From IMG/VR virus record IMGVR_UViG_3300025128_000353, positions 1-23,226 of that record: 23,226 nt of DNA; one strand, written 5' to 3'. The notes under the pieces are model-generated. The model was not told the DNA's origin. It was given only the letters and a program-made list of their open reading frames with translations, and did no database searches. The DNA comes from a virus. The translations under genes and the position numbers were made by a program. Below are positions 1-6,265 of the stretch, in pieces. The first letter of the stretch is position 1; every line of letters starts with the position of its first letter.

Positions 1-28
1 GCCGAGAGAGTTCTGTGAAAGAACAGAC

Positions 29-334
29 ATGGGCGGCATAGAACGCGCAGGTGATATGGGCATACTCTTTTCTCACCGACCCGAACTTGAAACCGGAGAA
101 CAGTTAGAGGGCTATGTCCTTCTTCAAGGCTTTCACGGTGACGACTACTACGAATGTGAGTGCGGCAGCGTCACAACCGACGACCAAATGTGGTGGTGCG
201 ATGGCTGCGGCTCATCGGCTTGCGGCTCATGTGGCGGCAACTGTGACTGTAGAGAGTGTGCGTGCGGCGAATACTACGATAGCAACGGATGGAGTGATAG
301 CGGCAAGTGTAGCCGTTGCGAGGAGGAGGAGTGA
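29..334 (+). CDS. Cys-rich zinc-binding protein, 5' end uncertain
   Basis: The product is about 101 aa with at least ten cysteines in its second half. CECG is followed by CDGCG, then a run of CxxC and CxC pairs (SACGSCGGNCDCRECACG) and a final CSRC before a Glu tail. This spacing suggests one or two zinc ribbons or knuckles; the partner is unknown. The frame is open to the left edge of the window, so the gene may begin outside it. An alternative ATG at 56 directly follows AGGTGAT, which resembles a ribosome binding site but sits very close. It begins a tightly packed run of small genes. Confidence 0.6.
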   Translation: MGGIERAGDMGILFSHRPELETGEQLEGYVLLQGFHGDDYYECECGSVTTDDQMWWCDGCGSSACGSCGGNCDCRECACGEYYDSNGWSDSGKCSRCEEEE

Positions 335-336
335 AC

Positions 337-630
337 ATGGATGACGAAGGCAAGTGGGATAGAGAGCAACAACACCTTGACGACCACCACTACGACCTGC
401 TCCATGAGGAGCGGTTGTTGAACTGCGAGCATGAGGAATGGAAAGTCACCGAAATAGTCAATGAGAGAACTCACGGACTACGAGGAGAGAAGTTGGATGA
501 CCCAATGCTTGAAGTCGAAATAGTCTGTGAGTTTTGTGGTAAAAGTAACATGGGCGAGATACAGTTAGACTTTGTGTTGGAGTGGTTGAACCATAACACT
601 ACCCCTTACTACTACGAGGAGTGGGAATGA
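337..630 (+). CDS. Small acidic protein with CxxC motif
   Basis: Hypothetical protein of 97 aa. I place the start at ATG 337 because a strong GAGGAGGAGGAGTGA site lies just upstream; the frame also contains an earlier TTG inside that site. The N-terminal third is rich in Asp, Glu and His (QQHLDDHHYDLLHEE). A Cys-Glu-His is followed later by CEFCGKSN, which could form a small zinc site. The CxxC-GKSN segment resembles CPECFGKSN in the gene at 1624, suggesting a shared fold. Function is not recognised. Its stop overlaps the next start as ATGA. Confidence 0.6.
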   Translation: MDDEGKWDREQQHLDDHHYDLLHEERLLNCEHEEWKVTEIVNERTHGLRGEKLDDPMLEVEIVCEFCGKSNMGEIQLDFVLEWLNHNTTPYYYEEWE

Positions 631-770
631 TGCCGACCAAAAAGCAAAGAGCGGCGCAACGATGGCGATACAATCAGAAGTATAAATCGAGAGTCAAGTC
701 AGGTGAGAAAAATAGCCGACGCTTGCGTAGCGAGAAGACAAACTTCATAAGCAACAACGAGGAGGAGTAA
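627..770 (+). CDS. Very small basic protein
   Basis: A 47-aa protein starting MMPTKKQR. The first 40 residues carry many Lys and Arg residues and it ends in three Glu. The start overlaps the previous stop (ATGA at 627) and the gene ends in a GAGGAGGAG run that also serves as ribosome binding site for the gene at 773, so it fits the operon exactly. The composition would suit nucleic-acid binding, but no family is recognised. It is below usual length cut-offs and easily missed. Confidence 0.5.
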   Translation: MMPTKKQRAAQRWRYNQKYKSRVKSGEKNSRRLRSEKTNFISNNEEE

Positions 771-772
771 AT

Positions 773-1021
773 ATGAGTGAGTTATCAGGAGCAATCCAAC
801 GACTACAAGACCTACACGATGAACTAAAGCAGTTAGAGGCCGCACGCGACGCAATCTACGAGGCGTTAGACGCGCTGGAAAACGCCGAGTGTGTTTTCAG
901 CAGCACCGGACTCGGCTACTCAAGTGGTCTGTCGCATCATGCGTCAATGGAGATAGAAGAATCTCTTGCTATGGTTGATGAAAGAATCGAGGAAATAGAA
1001 GGGGCGGCTGAACAACTATGA
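773..1021 (+). CDS. Small coiled-coil protein
   Basis: An 82-aa acidic protein, almost entirely helical by composition. Residues 5-40 (IQRLQDLHDELKQLEAARDA) show heptad-like Leu and Ile spacing, as does a second segment near the C-terminus (SLAMVDERIEEIEG). A short Ser/Gly/His-rich linker separates them, giving a likely antiparallel coiled-coil hairpin that could oligomerise. A GAGGAGGAG site precedes ATG 773. Function unknown. Confidence 0.6.
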   Translation: MSELSGAIQRLQDLHDELKQLEAARDAIYEALDALENAECVFSSTGLGYSSGLSHHASMEIEESLAMVDERIEEIEGAAEQL

Positions 1022-1245
1022 GAGCAGAAACTATACCCCATGTTGAATACGAAATCTTCAATCTGATACTTGACGAGATAGATATATCTATGCTAAAAGA
1101 ACAGATGTGCCCGACAGGAGATGATGTCGCACTTACTCGCTTTGAGAAGGGCGCAGCATCGGCAGCACAACTGATACAGAATCTAATCGAGAGGCGTAAG
1201 CACAGACTGCCTCACGACCACTTAGACTACGAGGTGAAGGCATGA
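1018..1245 (+). CDS. Hypothetical protein, 75 aa
   Basis: The start is the ATGA overlap with the coiled-coil gene. The protein looks mainly helical (EIFNLILDEIDISML, then AAQLIQNLIERRKHRL). It has no cysteine cluster apart from a single Cys and no membrane segment. Translational coupling to its neighbour suggests the two products may act together. No family recognised. Confidence 0.55.
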   Translation: MRAETIPHVEYEIFNLILDEIDISMLKEQMCPTGDDVALTRFEKGAASAAQLIQNLIERRKHRLPHDHLDYEVKA

Positions 1246-1376
1246 AGGATGCACACTACTACTTACGCATCATCAAAAAGGAGTCAAGACTCTATGGTGA
1301 TACACCACGCTCAATCGCTAATATCGCTTGGGCGGAACGACAACTTCTCGATATGATAGATGGGGTGAAGGCATGA
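1242..1376 (+). CDS. Very small hypothetical protein
   Basis: A 44-aa protein beginning MKDAHYYLRIIKKESR. GAGGTGAAGGC directly upstream is a good archaeal ribosome binding site and the start overlaps the previous stop. The same GGTGAAGGC-ATG arrangement recurs at its own 3' end to start the next gene. Its regular place in the overlap chain is the main support for it being real. No function recognised. Confidence 0.5.
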   Translation: MKDAHYYLRIIKKESRLYGDTPRSIANIAWAERQLLDMIDGVKA

Positions 1377-1627
1377 TGCACTACCACTATGAATCAACCG
1401 TGACGAGAGGAGAGAGCGAGCATGAAGTTTATCTTAGGCTAAAGAAAAGAGCGCATCTTCTCTACGACGACATCATAATGAGTAAGTCATGGTTTTCATA
1501 CTCTAAGCATGACTCCCCTATCGCCATCTATACCTTCACACGCGACAGCGACCACGACCCACACTTTGAGCATCAAATAGGCAGGGGTTCATGGGAAGGC
1601 CGACATAAGGGGTTGAGTGAAGAATGA
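1373..1627 (+). CDS. Hypothetical protein, 84 aa
   Basis: The start is ATG 1373 (ATGATG), preceded by GGGGTGAAGGC and overlapping the previous stop; the frame continues further upstream but inside the preceding gene. The protein is rich in His, Tyr and Asp (MMHYHYES; DSDHDPHFEHQ), with a central Lys/Arg-rich helix. No membrane segment or known motif. The clustered His and Asp could bind metal, which is inference only. Confidence 0.5.
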   Translation: MMHYHYESTVTRGESEHEVYLRLKKRAHLLYDDIIMSKSWFSYSKHDSPIAIYTFTRDSDHDPHFEHQIGRGSWEGRHKGLSEE

Positions 1628-1848
1628 TGAAGCACATCTCTAACGGGCGCGGTAGAATATGCGGCACACCTATTCCCGAACAGGGCGAGTATGTGTCGGA
1701 TGCCGAATGGAGGAAACTATCTGAGTGCCCTGAATGTTTTGGTAAAAGTAATATCACGCTTGCGCCTCACGAACCTAAAGTTCATAAGCGTGAGGAACAA
1801 CCGACAACTACGAAGCAAGGACTATACCTGCGACAATACTTGGAGTGA
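1624..1848 (+). CDS. Small zinc-ribbon-like protein
   Basis: A 74-aa protein. A Cys at about residue 13 (RICGTP) and a CPEC pair near residue 35 are followed by FGKSN, with two His further on. This could form a small zinc knuckle. The start overlaps the previous stop as ATGA. The CPEC-FGKSN segment resembles CEFC-GKSN in the gene at 337. Partner and role unknown. Confidence 0.55.
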   Translation: MMKHISNGRGRICGTPIPEQGEYVSDAEWRKLSECPECFGKSNITLAPHEPKVHKREEQPTTTKQGLYLRQYLE

Positions 1849-1853
1849 AAAAA

Positions 1854-2072
1854 ATGGAATGGAAAAAGGGCGACAAAAAATACGAAGTATCATGGATAGA
1901 ATACTACCAATACCTTGAGGGGTTGAGGCAATCGGGCATCACTAATATGTTCGGTGCAGCCCCTTACTTGGCTGAGGCATACGCTTTGTCGCAAGGCGAG
2001 GCATCAGAAGTCTTGGTGTCTTGGATGGAGAACTACGATGCTCTCCTATCCGATGGCGTAATAGAAAGGTGA
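1854..2072 (+). CDS. Hypothetical protein, 72 aa
   Basis: I chose ATG 1854, which follows TTGGAGTGA at a suitable distance; an in-frame GTG at 1845 overlaps the previous stop and would add three residues. The product is rich in aromatic residues (MEWKKGDKKYEVSWIEYYQYL) and continues as an Ala/Glu-rich helix. No family recognised. A GGTGAAAGTA site for the next gene lies at its 3' end. Confidence 0.5.
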   Translation: MEWKKGDKKYEVSWIEYYQYLEGLRQSGITNMFGAAPYLAEAYALSQGEASEVLVSWMENYDALLSDGVIER

Positions 2073-2077
2073 AAGTA

Positions 2078-2317
2078 ATGACGGAAAGAGAAGTATGTCC
2101 TGCCGACATGAGGCATCATGGGGGTCATGTATGGGTGAGAAAAACCCTGTTCGATGTTCATGTTGGCGTGGGTGATGTGATAGTCACCGATGTTGATATC
2201 GTGTGTCTTGACTGCAACGAGCGAAGAAACATTGTATGCACTACACCGATAATCTTCTTTCAAGAACTCTTAACGGAGAACAGAAAACCCATTTGGTTGA
2301 TACCGGAGGAAGAATAA
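2078..2317 (+). CDS. Small zinc-ribbon protein
   Basis: A 79-aa protein. The start at ATG 2078 follows AGGTGAAAGTA. A beta-rich middle (HVWVRKTLFDVHVGVGDVIV) leads to CLDCNERRNIVC, a typical ribbon half-site, with another Cys at residue 7 and a His pair near residue 13. A role in binding nucleic acid or protein is plausible but not shown. It ends with TAATG, sharing one base with the next start. Confidence 0.55.
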   Translation: MTEREVCPADMRHHGGHVWVRKTLFDVHVGVGDVIVTDVDIVCLDCNERRNIVCTTPIIFFQELLTENRKPIWLIPEEE

Positions 2318-2664
2318 TGAGTAACGCAAAGAGGAATACGCGAGCAATCAAGGGCTTCACAGTTAGAGGCTGGTGGATGCTGCGTGCTGCTGCGCTCTAC
2401 CTACAAGATGTAGGAGAGGCAACTTCAAGTGAAATCTTAGCCAATGCAAGAAGTCCACCACGCCGCAAAGGACACGAAGGCTCACGCATAGACCTAAGCA
2501 GACGGGCACTATCAAGCCGCCTACAACGACACTCCTCCTTCAAGAGCAGGAAGGATGGGAAGAACAAATCCAATCCTGTTCTTTGGCGCGTCGTTGATGA
2601 TAACATTTTCTTGGAGAACCCTCACGATAAAAATACTCGTAGAATGAAGGAGTGGAAACTATGA
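2317..2664 (+). CDS. Winged-helix-type DNA-binding protein
   Basis: A 115-aa basic protein. The start at ATG 2317 is preceded by CCGGAGGAAGAATA. After a basic N-terminus, one helix (WWMLRAAALYLQDVG) is followed by EATSSEILANAR, a predicted recognition segment with SRRALSSRLQRHSSFKS, and a strand ending NPVLWRVVDD. The order helix, TSSEIL helix, LSxxLxxxxxF helix, W/Y strand matches a winged helix and recurs in six other small proteins here. Likely binds DNA; target unknown. No sequence family is assigned. Confidence 0.55.
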   Translation: MSNAKRNTRAIKGFTVRGWWMLRAAALYLQDVGEATSSEILANARSPPRRKGHEGSRIDLSRRALSSRLQRHSSFKSRKDGKNKSNPVLWRVVDDNIFLENPHDKNTRRMKEWKL

Positions 2665-2882
2665 GTATGACTGTAGATGGACTATACCACGCCATGCTTA
2701 AGTTATTGAAGGAGGGGAAGGGCGACCACGAAATCTCCGTCGCTTTCCGTTGGGAAGGCGATACGGTTCTTTCCAATATCACATCATGGTGTCTTAACGG
2801 TAAAACTATTCAACTAAATGAGGAGGACTTTGACCTCCTCCTAATTGACGAGGGGATAAAGGATGAATTGCACCGCCTGTAA
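2661..2882 (+). CDS. Hypothetical protein, 73 aa
   Basis: ATG 2661 overlaps the previous stop and follows AAGGAGTGGAAACT; a GTG at 2652 is also in frame. The product has a short helix (LYHAMLKLLKEGKGD), a beta-rich centre (ISVAFRWEGDTVLSNIT) and an acidic C-terminal region. No recognised motif. The small CxxCxGxG gene begins inside its 3' end. Confidence 0.5.
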   Translation: MSMTVDGLYHAMLKLLKEGKGDHEISVAFRWEGDTVLSNITSWCLNGKTIQLNEEDFDLLLIDEGIKDELHRL

Positions 2883-2970
2883 GGGTCGAGGATTCACAGT
2901 AGTCTATGCCGCCTGTGGTGGTAAGGAACCTGAACAATGTATGTGGTGTAGAGGGAGAGGAATTGAATGA
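2863..2970 (+). CDS. 35-aa peptide with two CxxCxGxG zinc motifs
   Basis: The peptide begins MNCTACKGRGF and ends CMWCRGRGIE. Two copies of CxxCxGxG separated by about 18 residues are the hallmark of the DnaJ-type zinc finger, where such pairs bind one zinc ion. The rest of DnaJ (J domain, substrate-binding domains) is absent, so this is a stand-alone knuckle. GAGGGGATAAAGG precedes the start, and its stop forms an ATGA overlap with the gene at 2967. It could bind unfolded protein or a partner. Family resemblance is clear, the role is not. Confidence 0.6.
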   Translation: MNCTACKGRGFTVVYAACGGKEPEQCMWCRGRGIE

Positions 2971-3203
2971 GTAAGTTTGAGGAAAAAGTAATACAAAAAA
3001 TAATGGAACGCGCCAAAGTAGGCGAAGCCAAGTATGGCGTGACGATGGAGAGAAAGGACCTCAGCATCGTTGAGTGGTTGGTTCATCTCCAAGAGGAACT
3101 GATGGATGCTTGCGTCTATGTAGAGCGGCTCATCGCAGACTGCTCATGCCCACTTCACGACACAGAACCGGAGAAAGGATGTCCTTACTGCCGACGCTTG
3201 TGA
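2967..3203 (+). CDS. MazG-like nucleotide pyrophosphohydrolase domain protein
   Basis: A 78-aa protein. Residues 14-55 (KYG, a short loop, then EWLVHLQEELMDACVYVERL) resemble the short phage MazG-like family. There KYG is followed by a helix and the EELxDxxxY motif supplies metal-binding acids (E43, E44, D47). Members hydrolyse nucleoside triphosphates to monophosphates, which in viruses may tune nucleotide or alarmone pools. Unusually, the C-terminus adds CSCPLHDTEPEKGCPYC, a probable zinc ribbon. The first acidic motif (ExxE) is not obvious, so catalytic activity is uncertain. The start overlaps the previous gene. Confidence 0.5.
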   Translation: MSKFEEKVIQKIMERAKVGEAKYGVTMERKDLSIVEWLVHLQEELMDACVYVERLIADCSCPLHDTEPEKGCPYCRRL

Positions 3204-3248
3204 AGCATGACCGAAGCCTTTAAGTGTGCTAACTATGTCGGAGATAAT

Positions 3249-3518
3249 ATGAGGCACAAGAGAATACGCAGGGCTTTAGTCCAAGTGATTCGGGCAAATC
3301 CCGAAGGAATAACGGCTAACCAAATCTTAGAGCAACTTGACCCTAAGAGGAAGAAGAAGGTGAGTAACGCCAAGCACATAAGCACACTACTTCGTGGTGT
3401 GAAGGGTGTGAAGAAGTCAGGCGTAACAGGCATCGGTTTTGGAGATGGGTATAGAACTACAGCCTCCTACCAAGTCAATGTGTATTACTACGACGAAGAT
3501 GAGGGGGCCGAGATATGA
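3249..3518 (+). CDS. Winged-helix-type DNA-binding protein
   Basis: From ATG 3249, chosen because CGGAGATAAT precedes it, the product is 89 aa and starts MRHKRIRRALVQVI; an in-frame ATG at 3207 would add 14 residues. The first helix is followed by NPEGITANQILEQL, a Lys-rich turn, then NAKHISTLLRGVKGV and a C-terminal wing-like strand (TTASYQVNVYYYDED). This matches the winged-helix pattern seen elsewhere in the window. The strong positive charge at the N-terminus fits DNA binding. Target unknown. Confidence 0.55.
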   Translation: MRHKRIRRALVQVIRANPEGITANQILEQLDPKRKKKVSNAKHISTLLRGVKGVKKSGVTGIGFGDGYRTTASYQVNVYYYDEDEGAEI

Positions 3519-3721
3519 AAACAGACACAAAGTGGATATTGTTCGCCAAGCGACCATCAAGAGATAACTGCATAGGTAGAGGTAGAATCCTTGACTGTCG
3601 GCTAAATAAAAGAGGAGTGGAGTTTGAGGAAGGGTTTTTGTTGGAAATAGACATGACGCTCGACGGTGTTAGGTTTGTCGGCACTTTAGCACCAGCACGC
3701 AAACAGGATGAGGAGGAATAA
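3515..3721 (+). CDS. Hypothetical protein, 68 aa
   Basis: The start overlaps the preceding stop (ATGA). The protein looks beta-rich (TKWILFAKR, GVEFEEGFLLEIDMTL, GVRFVGTL), suggesting a small beta-barrel or OB/SH3-like fold, and ends in a Glu tail coded by the GAGGAGGAATA ribosome binding site of the next gene. No recognised family. Confidence 0.5.
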   Translation: MKTDTKWILFAKRPSRDNCIGRGRILDCRLNKRGVEFEEGFLLEIDMTLDGVRFVGTLAPARKQDEEE

Positions 3722-3723
3722 TT

Positions 3724-3972
3724 ATGAAGAAATATAGTGACTACTTAGAGGATAAAAGAAAAGAGGAGGAGGAGAGTAAGATACCTTACGCCTTCACCGA
3801 CTGCCCCGAATGTAATGAGTGTAGGGAAGTCATAGAACTGATGAGTAAGTGGATGAGCATAGGCTCCTTCCAACAGAAGACACCACAGAAAATGGTTAAG
3901 GAGTTCAAGGCTACTATGAAGCGAGCGAATGCTATCATACGACAAAACAAACAGGACAGGGAAGAATACTGA
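3724..3972 (+). CDS. Small charged protein with CPECNEC motif
   Basis: An 82-aa protein with strongly charged ends. The N-terminus is MKKYSDYLEDKRKEEEE; CPECNEC follows at about residues 27-33, then a helical Lys-rich region (KMVKEFKATMKRANAIIRQ). Three closely spaced cysteines could bind zinc with one further ligand or between subunits. GATGAGGAGGAATAATT precedes the start. No family recognised. Confidence 0.5.
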   Translation: MKKYSDYLEDKRKEEEESKIPYAFTDCPECNECREVIELMSKWMSIGSFQQKTPQKMVKEFKATMKRANAIIRQNKQDREEY

Positions 3973-4790
3973 TGAGTTCCTATGTCGAAATACGCCCGCT
4001 TCAATGCGAGGTAATAGGAGCAAGCGAATACGCCCTACCAAGACATGACTCACCCATGCACCCTGTGGTTAGGTTTTCCGACGGCAAGCATTCTTATCAC
4101 ATAAACGATAGGTATGTGCTTTATTCTTTCCTAAAGGTATTAGACCCCGAACTTGAATATCTTGATATGATGCAAAGCATCTATGATACGCCCATAGGCG
4201 AGCGACCAAGTTTAGACATCATCATACAGGGGTATTTGGGCTACTCAGAACCACCACACCTTCGTATGGGTCTGTGGGTAGAGAATACCGAGATAAACAA
4301 GTCACGCGAAATCTTGAGTGTGGAAGATGGAAACACCAATAGCGAATACTTCGATACTACTATGGAATACATTAGGGCTAACTTTCTCCCCGAACACAAC
4401 ACATCTATCCGGCACATGATAAAGGGAAAAAACAAATACCCTGTAATGGTTTTCTCTAAGGGTAATACTAAGATAGAAATAATGTCCTACAAACAAAAGA
4501 CTTTCATAGCCGGAAGATACAAAAACAGGTATCAACCACGACCCGTAGGCTTCTGTCCTCGTTGGTCGCATTTGATACCTCACGACATCCTAAGTATAAT
4601 GTTAGATGACTACCGCATACTCGATAGCATGGATGAACTCACTAAGGATAGCATAATCGTTGGTGGTGGTGGAGCATCAGAAAGGCTCAAGCATTGGGCC
4701 GAAAGGAATGCTTTAGAAAGGGATAATATGTATCGCTTTGACCGTAAAACTATTCAGGCAATCAATTCTTTTTGTAATGTCGAGGAGTGA
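3972..4790 (+). CDS. Unknown 272-aa protein closing the first operon
   Basis: Full-length 272-aa protein starting MSSYVEIRPLQCEVIG. It shares one base with the previous stop (TGATG). It looks soluble and mixed alpha/beta, with no membrane segment, P-loop or Cys cluster. A beta-rich segment (YPVMVFSKGNTKIEIMSYK) is followed by a basic stretch (AGRYKNRYQPRP) and a Gly-rich loop (IIVGGGGASERLKHW) near residues 230-245. I do not recognise the family. It is the largest gene of the first block and the last before the only large intergenic gap. Confidence 0.6.
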   Translation: MSSYVEIRPLQCEVIGASEYALPRHDSPMHPVVRFSDGKHSYHINDRYVLYSFLKVLDPELEYLDMMQSIYDTPIGERPSLDIIIQGYLGYSEPPHLRMGLWVENTEINKSREILSVEDGNTNSEYFDTTMEYIRANFLPEHNTSIRHMIKGKNKYPVMVFSKGNTKIEIMSYKQKTFIAGRYKNRYQPRPVGFCPRWSHLIPHDILSIMLDDYRILDSMDELTKDSIIVGGGGASERLKHWAERNALERDNMYRFDRKTIQAINSFCNVEE

Positions 4791-4832
4791 AAAAAGAAAA
4801 AAATGCTTGACTGCGCCCCACTTTTCTAATTC

Positions 4833-4895
4833 TTCAATTTCTTCAAAGGTTATTAAGTTAAGTTAAGTGTCTTACATACCTTTGAAGTAATTGAA
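4833..4895. repeat. 18-bp inverted repeat flanking three TTAAG repeats
   Basis: The left arm TTCAATTTCTTCAAAGGT (4833-4850) and right arm ACCTTTGAAGTAATTGAA (4878-4895) are complementary at 17 of 18 positions. The 27-nt centre holds three tandem TTAAG units (4853-4867), and TAAG/CTTA (4864-4867, 4871-4874) could pair again. No T-run follows the right arm; an A-run does. Possible roles are an operator, replication origin iteron/hairpin, or RNA 3'-end structure. Confidence 0.8.
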
Positions 4896-4963
4896 AAAAT
4901 AAGGAATAGGCTCGCAGTATAGCGGTTTATTCTTTTCACGCTTGCGCCACGAAATAAAAATAA

Positions 4964-4970
4964 TTATATG
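4964..4970 (+). promoter_or_regulatory. TATA-box-like promoter of the second operon
   Basis: TTATATG followed by CGTAATGG lies 29 nt upstream of ATG 4993. It is a weaker match to the TTTATATGTGTAATG element found before five later modules. The spacing fits an archaeal TATA box with transcription starting at or very near the start codon. Confidence 0.5.
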
Positions 4971-4992
4971 CGTAATGGAATGGTGTTAGTAT

Positions 4993-5349
4993 ATGGCGCG
5001 ACCACAGCATAAGCGAATGCAGCACAGACTTTACCACCACTTGTTAGAGAGAGGCCCGATGACGACACGACAACTCCTTGAGTGGTATAACCACGAAAGA
5101 CCACAACTAAGCCCTACACACGCGAAGGGCGCACAACACGGTTCAACTATGCAAGGTGTATCGGGTGTTCTTCGTAGCAGCATTCTGTTTGATGCAACCT
5201 TTGAAACCCTTGAGGGTGCTAAGATATGGAGCGCACGCCCTTTGAGTGATGTGGTAGAAAGAGCCATACTATCAAAAAGGAAAATCAAAAAGTTCCCACA
5301 CTTCTTACAGTTAGCAATCAAGGAAAAACTACAGGAGGAATCGGAATGA
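4993..5349 (+). CDS. Winged-helix-type DNA-binding protein
   Basis: A 118-aa basic protein, first gene of the second operon. MARPQHKRMQHRLYHHLLERG is followed by PMTTRQLLEWYN, a loop rich in His and Pro, then MQGVSGVLRSSILFDAT and a strand ending KIWSARPL. This repeats the GPxTxxxLL, then LxxxLxxxxxF, then W pattern of the other winged-helix candidates. A Lys-rich tail follows (SKRKIKKFPHF). There is no clear ribosome binding site and the TATA-like element is about 29 nt upstream, so the message may be leaderless. Its leading position would suit a regulator, which is inference. Confidence 0.55.
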   Translation: MARPQHKRMQHRLYHHLLERGPMTTRQLLEWYNHERPQLSPTHAKGAQHGSTMQGVSGVLRSSILFDATFETLEGAKIWSARPLSDVVERAILSKRKIKKFPHFLQLAIKEKLQEESE

Positions 5350-6119
5350 AAATCATAGACAGTAGAGGCGATACCGACTTCGTATGGGAGCGAGAGGTAG
5401 AGGTTGAACCAACCACACTCATAGCATACTATCAGAACGAGCAGGGCTTCGCATCCTTTATCGCGGGCGCGAGCCTCATAGGAGAAAATAAGCCTGTGTG
5501 CAGCATCCTCTCAAAGTTGCATCAAGTAGAGCCGATGAATACAATCCCCGCACCGACATATCCTGAGTGGCGACTCTATGAACTTCGTAATGAGGATGGT
5601 CGCCGTTACTTTGTCCTAAGAATAAATCACGCATACATCCCCTCACCTACAGAAAAGAAGTCGTGGCTGTATAACTATCCTGTGTTCCGAGATATCGTCA
5701 CCGTTCTTTCTGAGAAGGGAGTGGATGAGTTAGTTTATCTTACGGCAAATATAATGCAGGAATATATCTACCAAGAGCAAGCACAAATACCTGACGGCGA
5801 ACTTCTTGTCTATGACTATGATGAGAAGGATGACTCACTCTTTCTGACCGATGGAACAGACCTTACAAATCAAGACCTTGATATCCCCCCGCCGTCGTGG
5901 ATAGTGACTTCGTGCTTTGAAAAGTTCAACACTAATCCTGTTCGTGGGAACTACATAGTTATGTGCGCTCACACAGCAACCACCTTCATAAATGAAAGAG
6001 AGGCTGAAAGACTACTACAGTTCCTTGAGGACACACACGCCCTCCTCTACGACGAAAAGTATAAGAGCGAGTTGTTGGAAGTTCTGTATGACGCAGAAGT
6101 GACGCAGGTGATGGAATGA
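5346..6119 (+). CDS. Unknown 257-aa protein
   Basis: The start overlaps the winged-helix gene (ATGA) with GGAGGAATCGGA upstream. It appears soluble and acidic. The first 100 residues are beta-rich with a conserved-looking segment (WRLYELRNEDGRRYFVLRI); the middle is helical and the C-terminus (RLLQFLEDTHALLYDEKYKS) is a long helix. No P-loop, Cys cluster or membrane segment. A 19-nt stretch encoding QFLEDT recurs exactly in the gene at 10914. It precedes the helicase and could be a replication accessory factor, but there is no direct evidence. Confidence 0.55.
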   Translation: MKIIDSRGDTDFVWEREVEVEPTTLIAYYQNEQGFASFIAGASLIGENKPVCSILSKLHQVEPMNTIPAPTYPEWRLYELRNEDGRRYFVLRINHAYIPSPTEKKSWLYNYPVFRDIVTVLSEKGVDELVYLTANIMQEYIYQEQAQIPDGELLVYDYDEKDDSLFLTDGTDLTNQDLDIPPPSWIVTSCFEKFNTNPVRGNYIVMCAHTATTFINEREAERLLQFLEDTHALLYDEKYKSELLEVLYDAEVTQVME

Positions 6120-6265
6120 GTGGGGAGAGAGAGCCGGCGAGATGCAGGAATAAATCTTGCATAGCAAGCCGACGGCGTTGTTTTATCGAAGATAATGTTG
6201 TAGCGTTAGAAAGATATCCTCAACCTTACAGTAGTTGTTGGATGTGTGGGGGGCTTCTATCATGA
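6116..6265 (+). CDS. 49-aa zinc-ribbon protein
   Basis: It starts MSGEREPARCRNKSC and carries a second half-site CWMCGGLL near the C-terminus: Cys at residues 10 and 15, another near 22, and CxxC at about 42-45. It overlaps both neighbours by ATGA (starts 6116 and 6262), so it fills what would otherwise be a gap before the helicase. A small zinc-ribbon adaptor for the helicase or transcription is possible but unproven. Confidence 0.6.
   Translation: MSGEREPARCRNKSCIASRRRCFIEDNVVALERYPQPYSSCWMCGGLLS

Larger units (their letters stand above)
4791..4992. other. Largest intergenic region (about 200 nt)
   Basis: This AT-rich gap separates the first and second operons. It begins with an A-rich run after the stop at 4790, then contains the inverted repeat at 4833-4895 and ends with a TATA-like element just upstream of the gene at 4993. 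I see no ORF, tRNA or known RNA in it. It could hold the first operon's terminator, an origin, or both. Confidence 0.7.

Noticed and set aside
114-344. Overlapping + strand ORFs in alternative frames (114-344, 1691-1918, 11853-12044)
   Set aside because: They are out-of-frame readings of better supported genes, without ribosome binding sites or motifs.
4833-4895. Simple intrinsic terminator
   Set aside because: The hairpin is AT-rich with a long loop and is followed by an A-run rather than a T-run, so it does not look like a standard terminator, though a 3'-end role is not excluded.
6235-6261. Longer start for the helicase at TTG 6235
   Set aside because: The extension lies within the 49-aa zinc-ribbon gene, and ATG 6262 forms the expected ATGA overlap.
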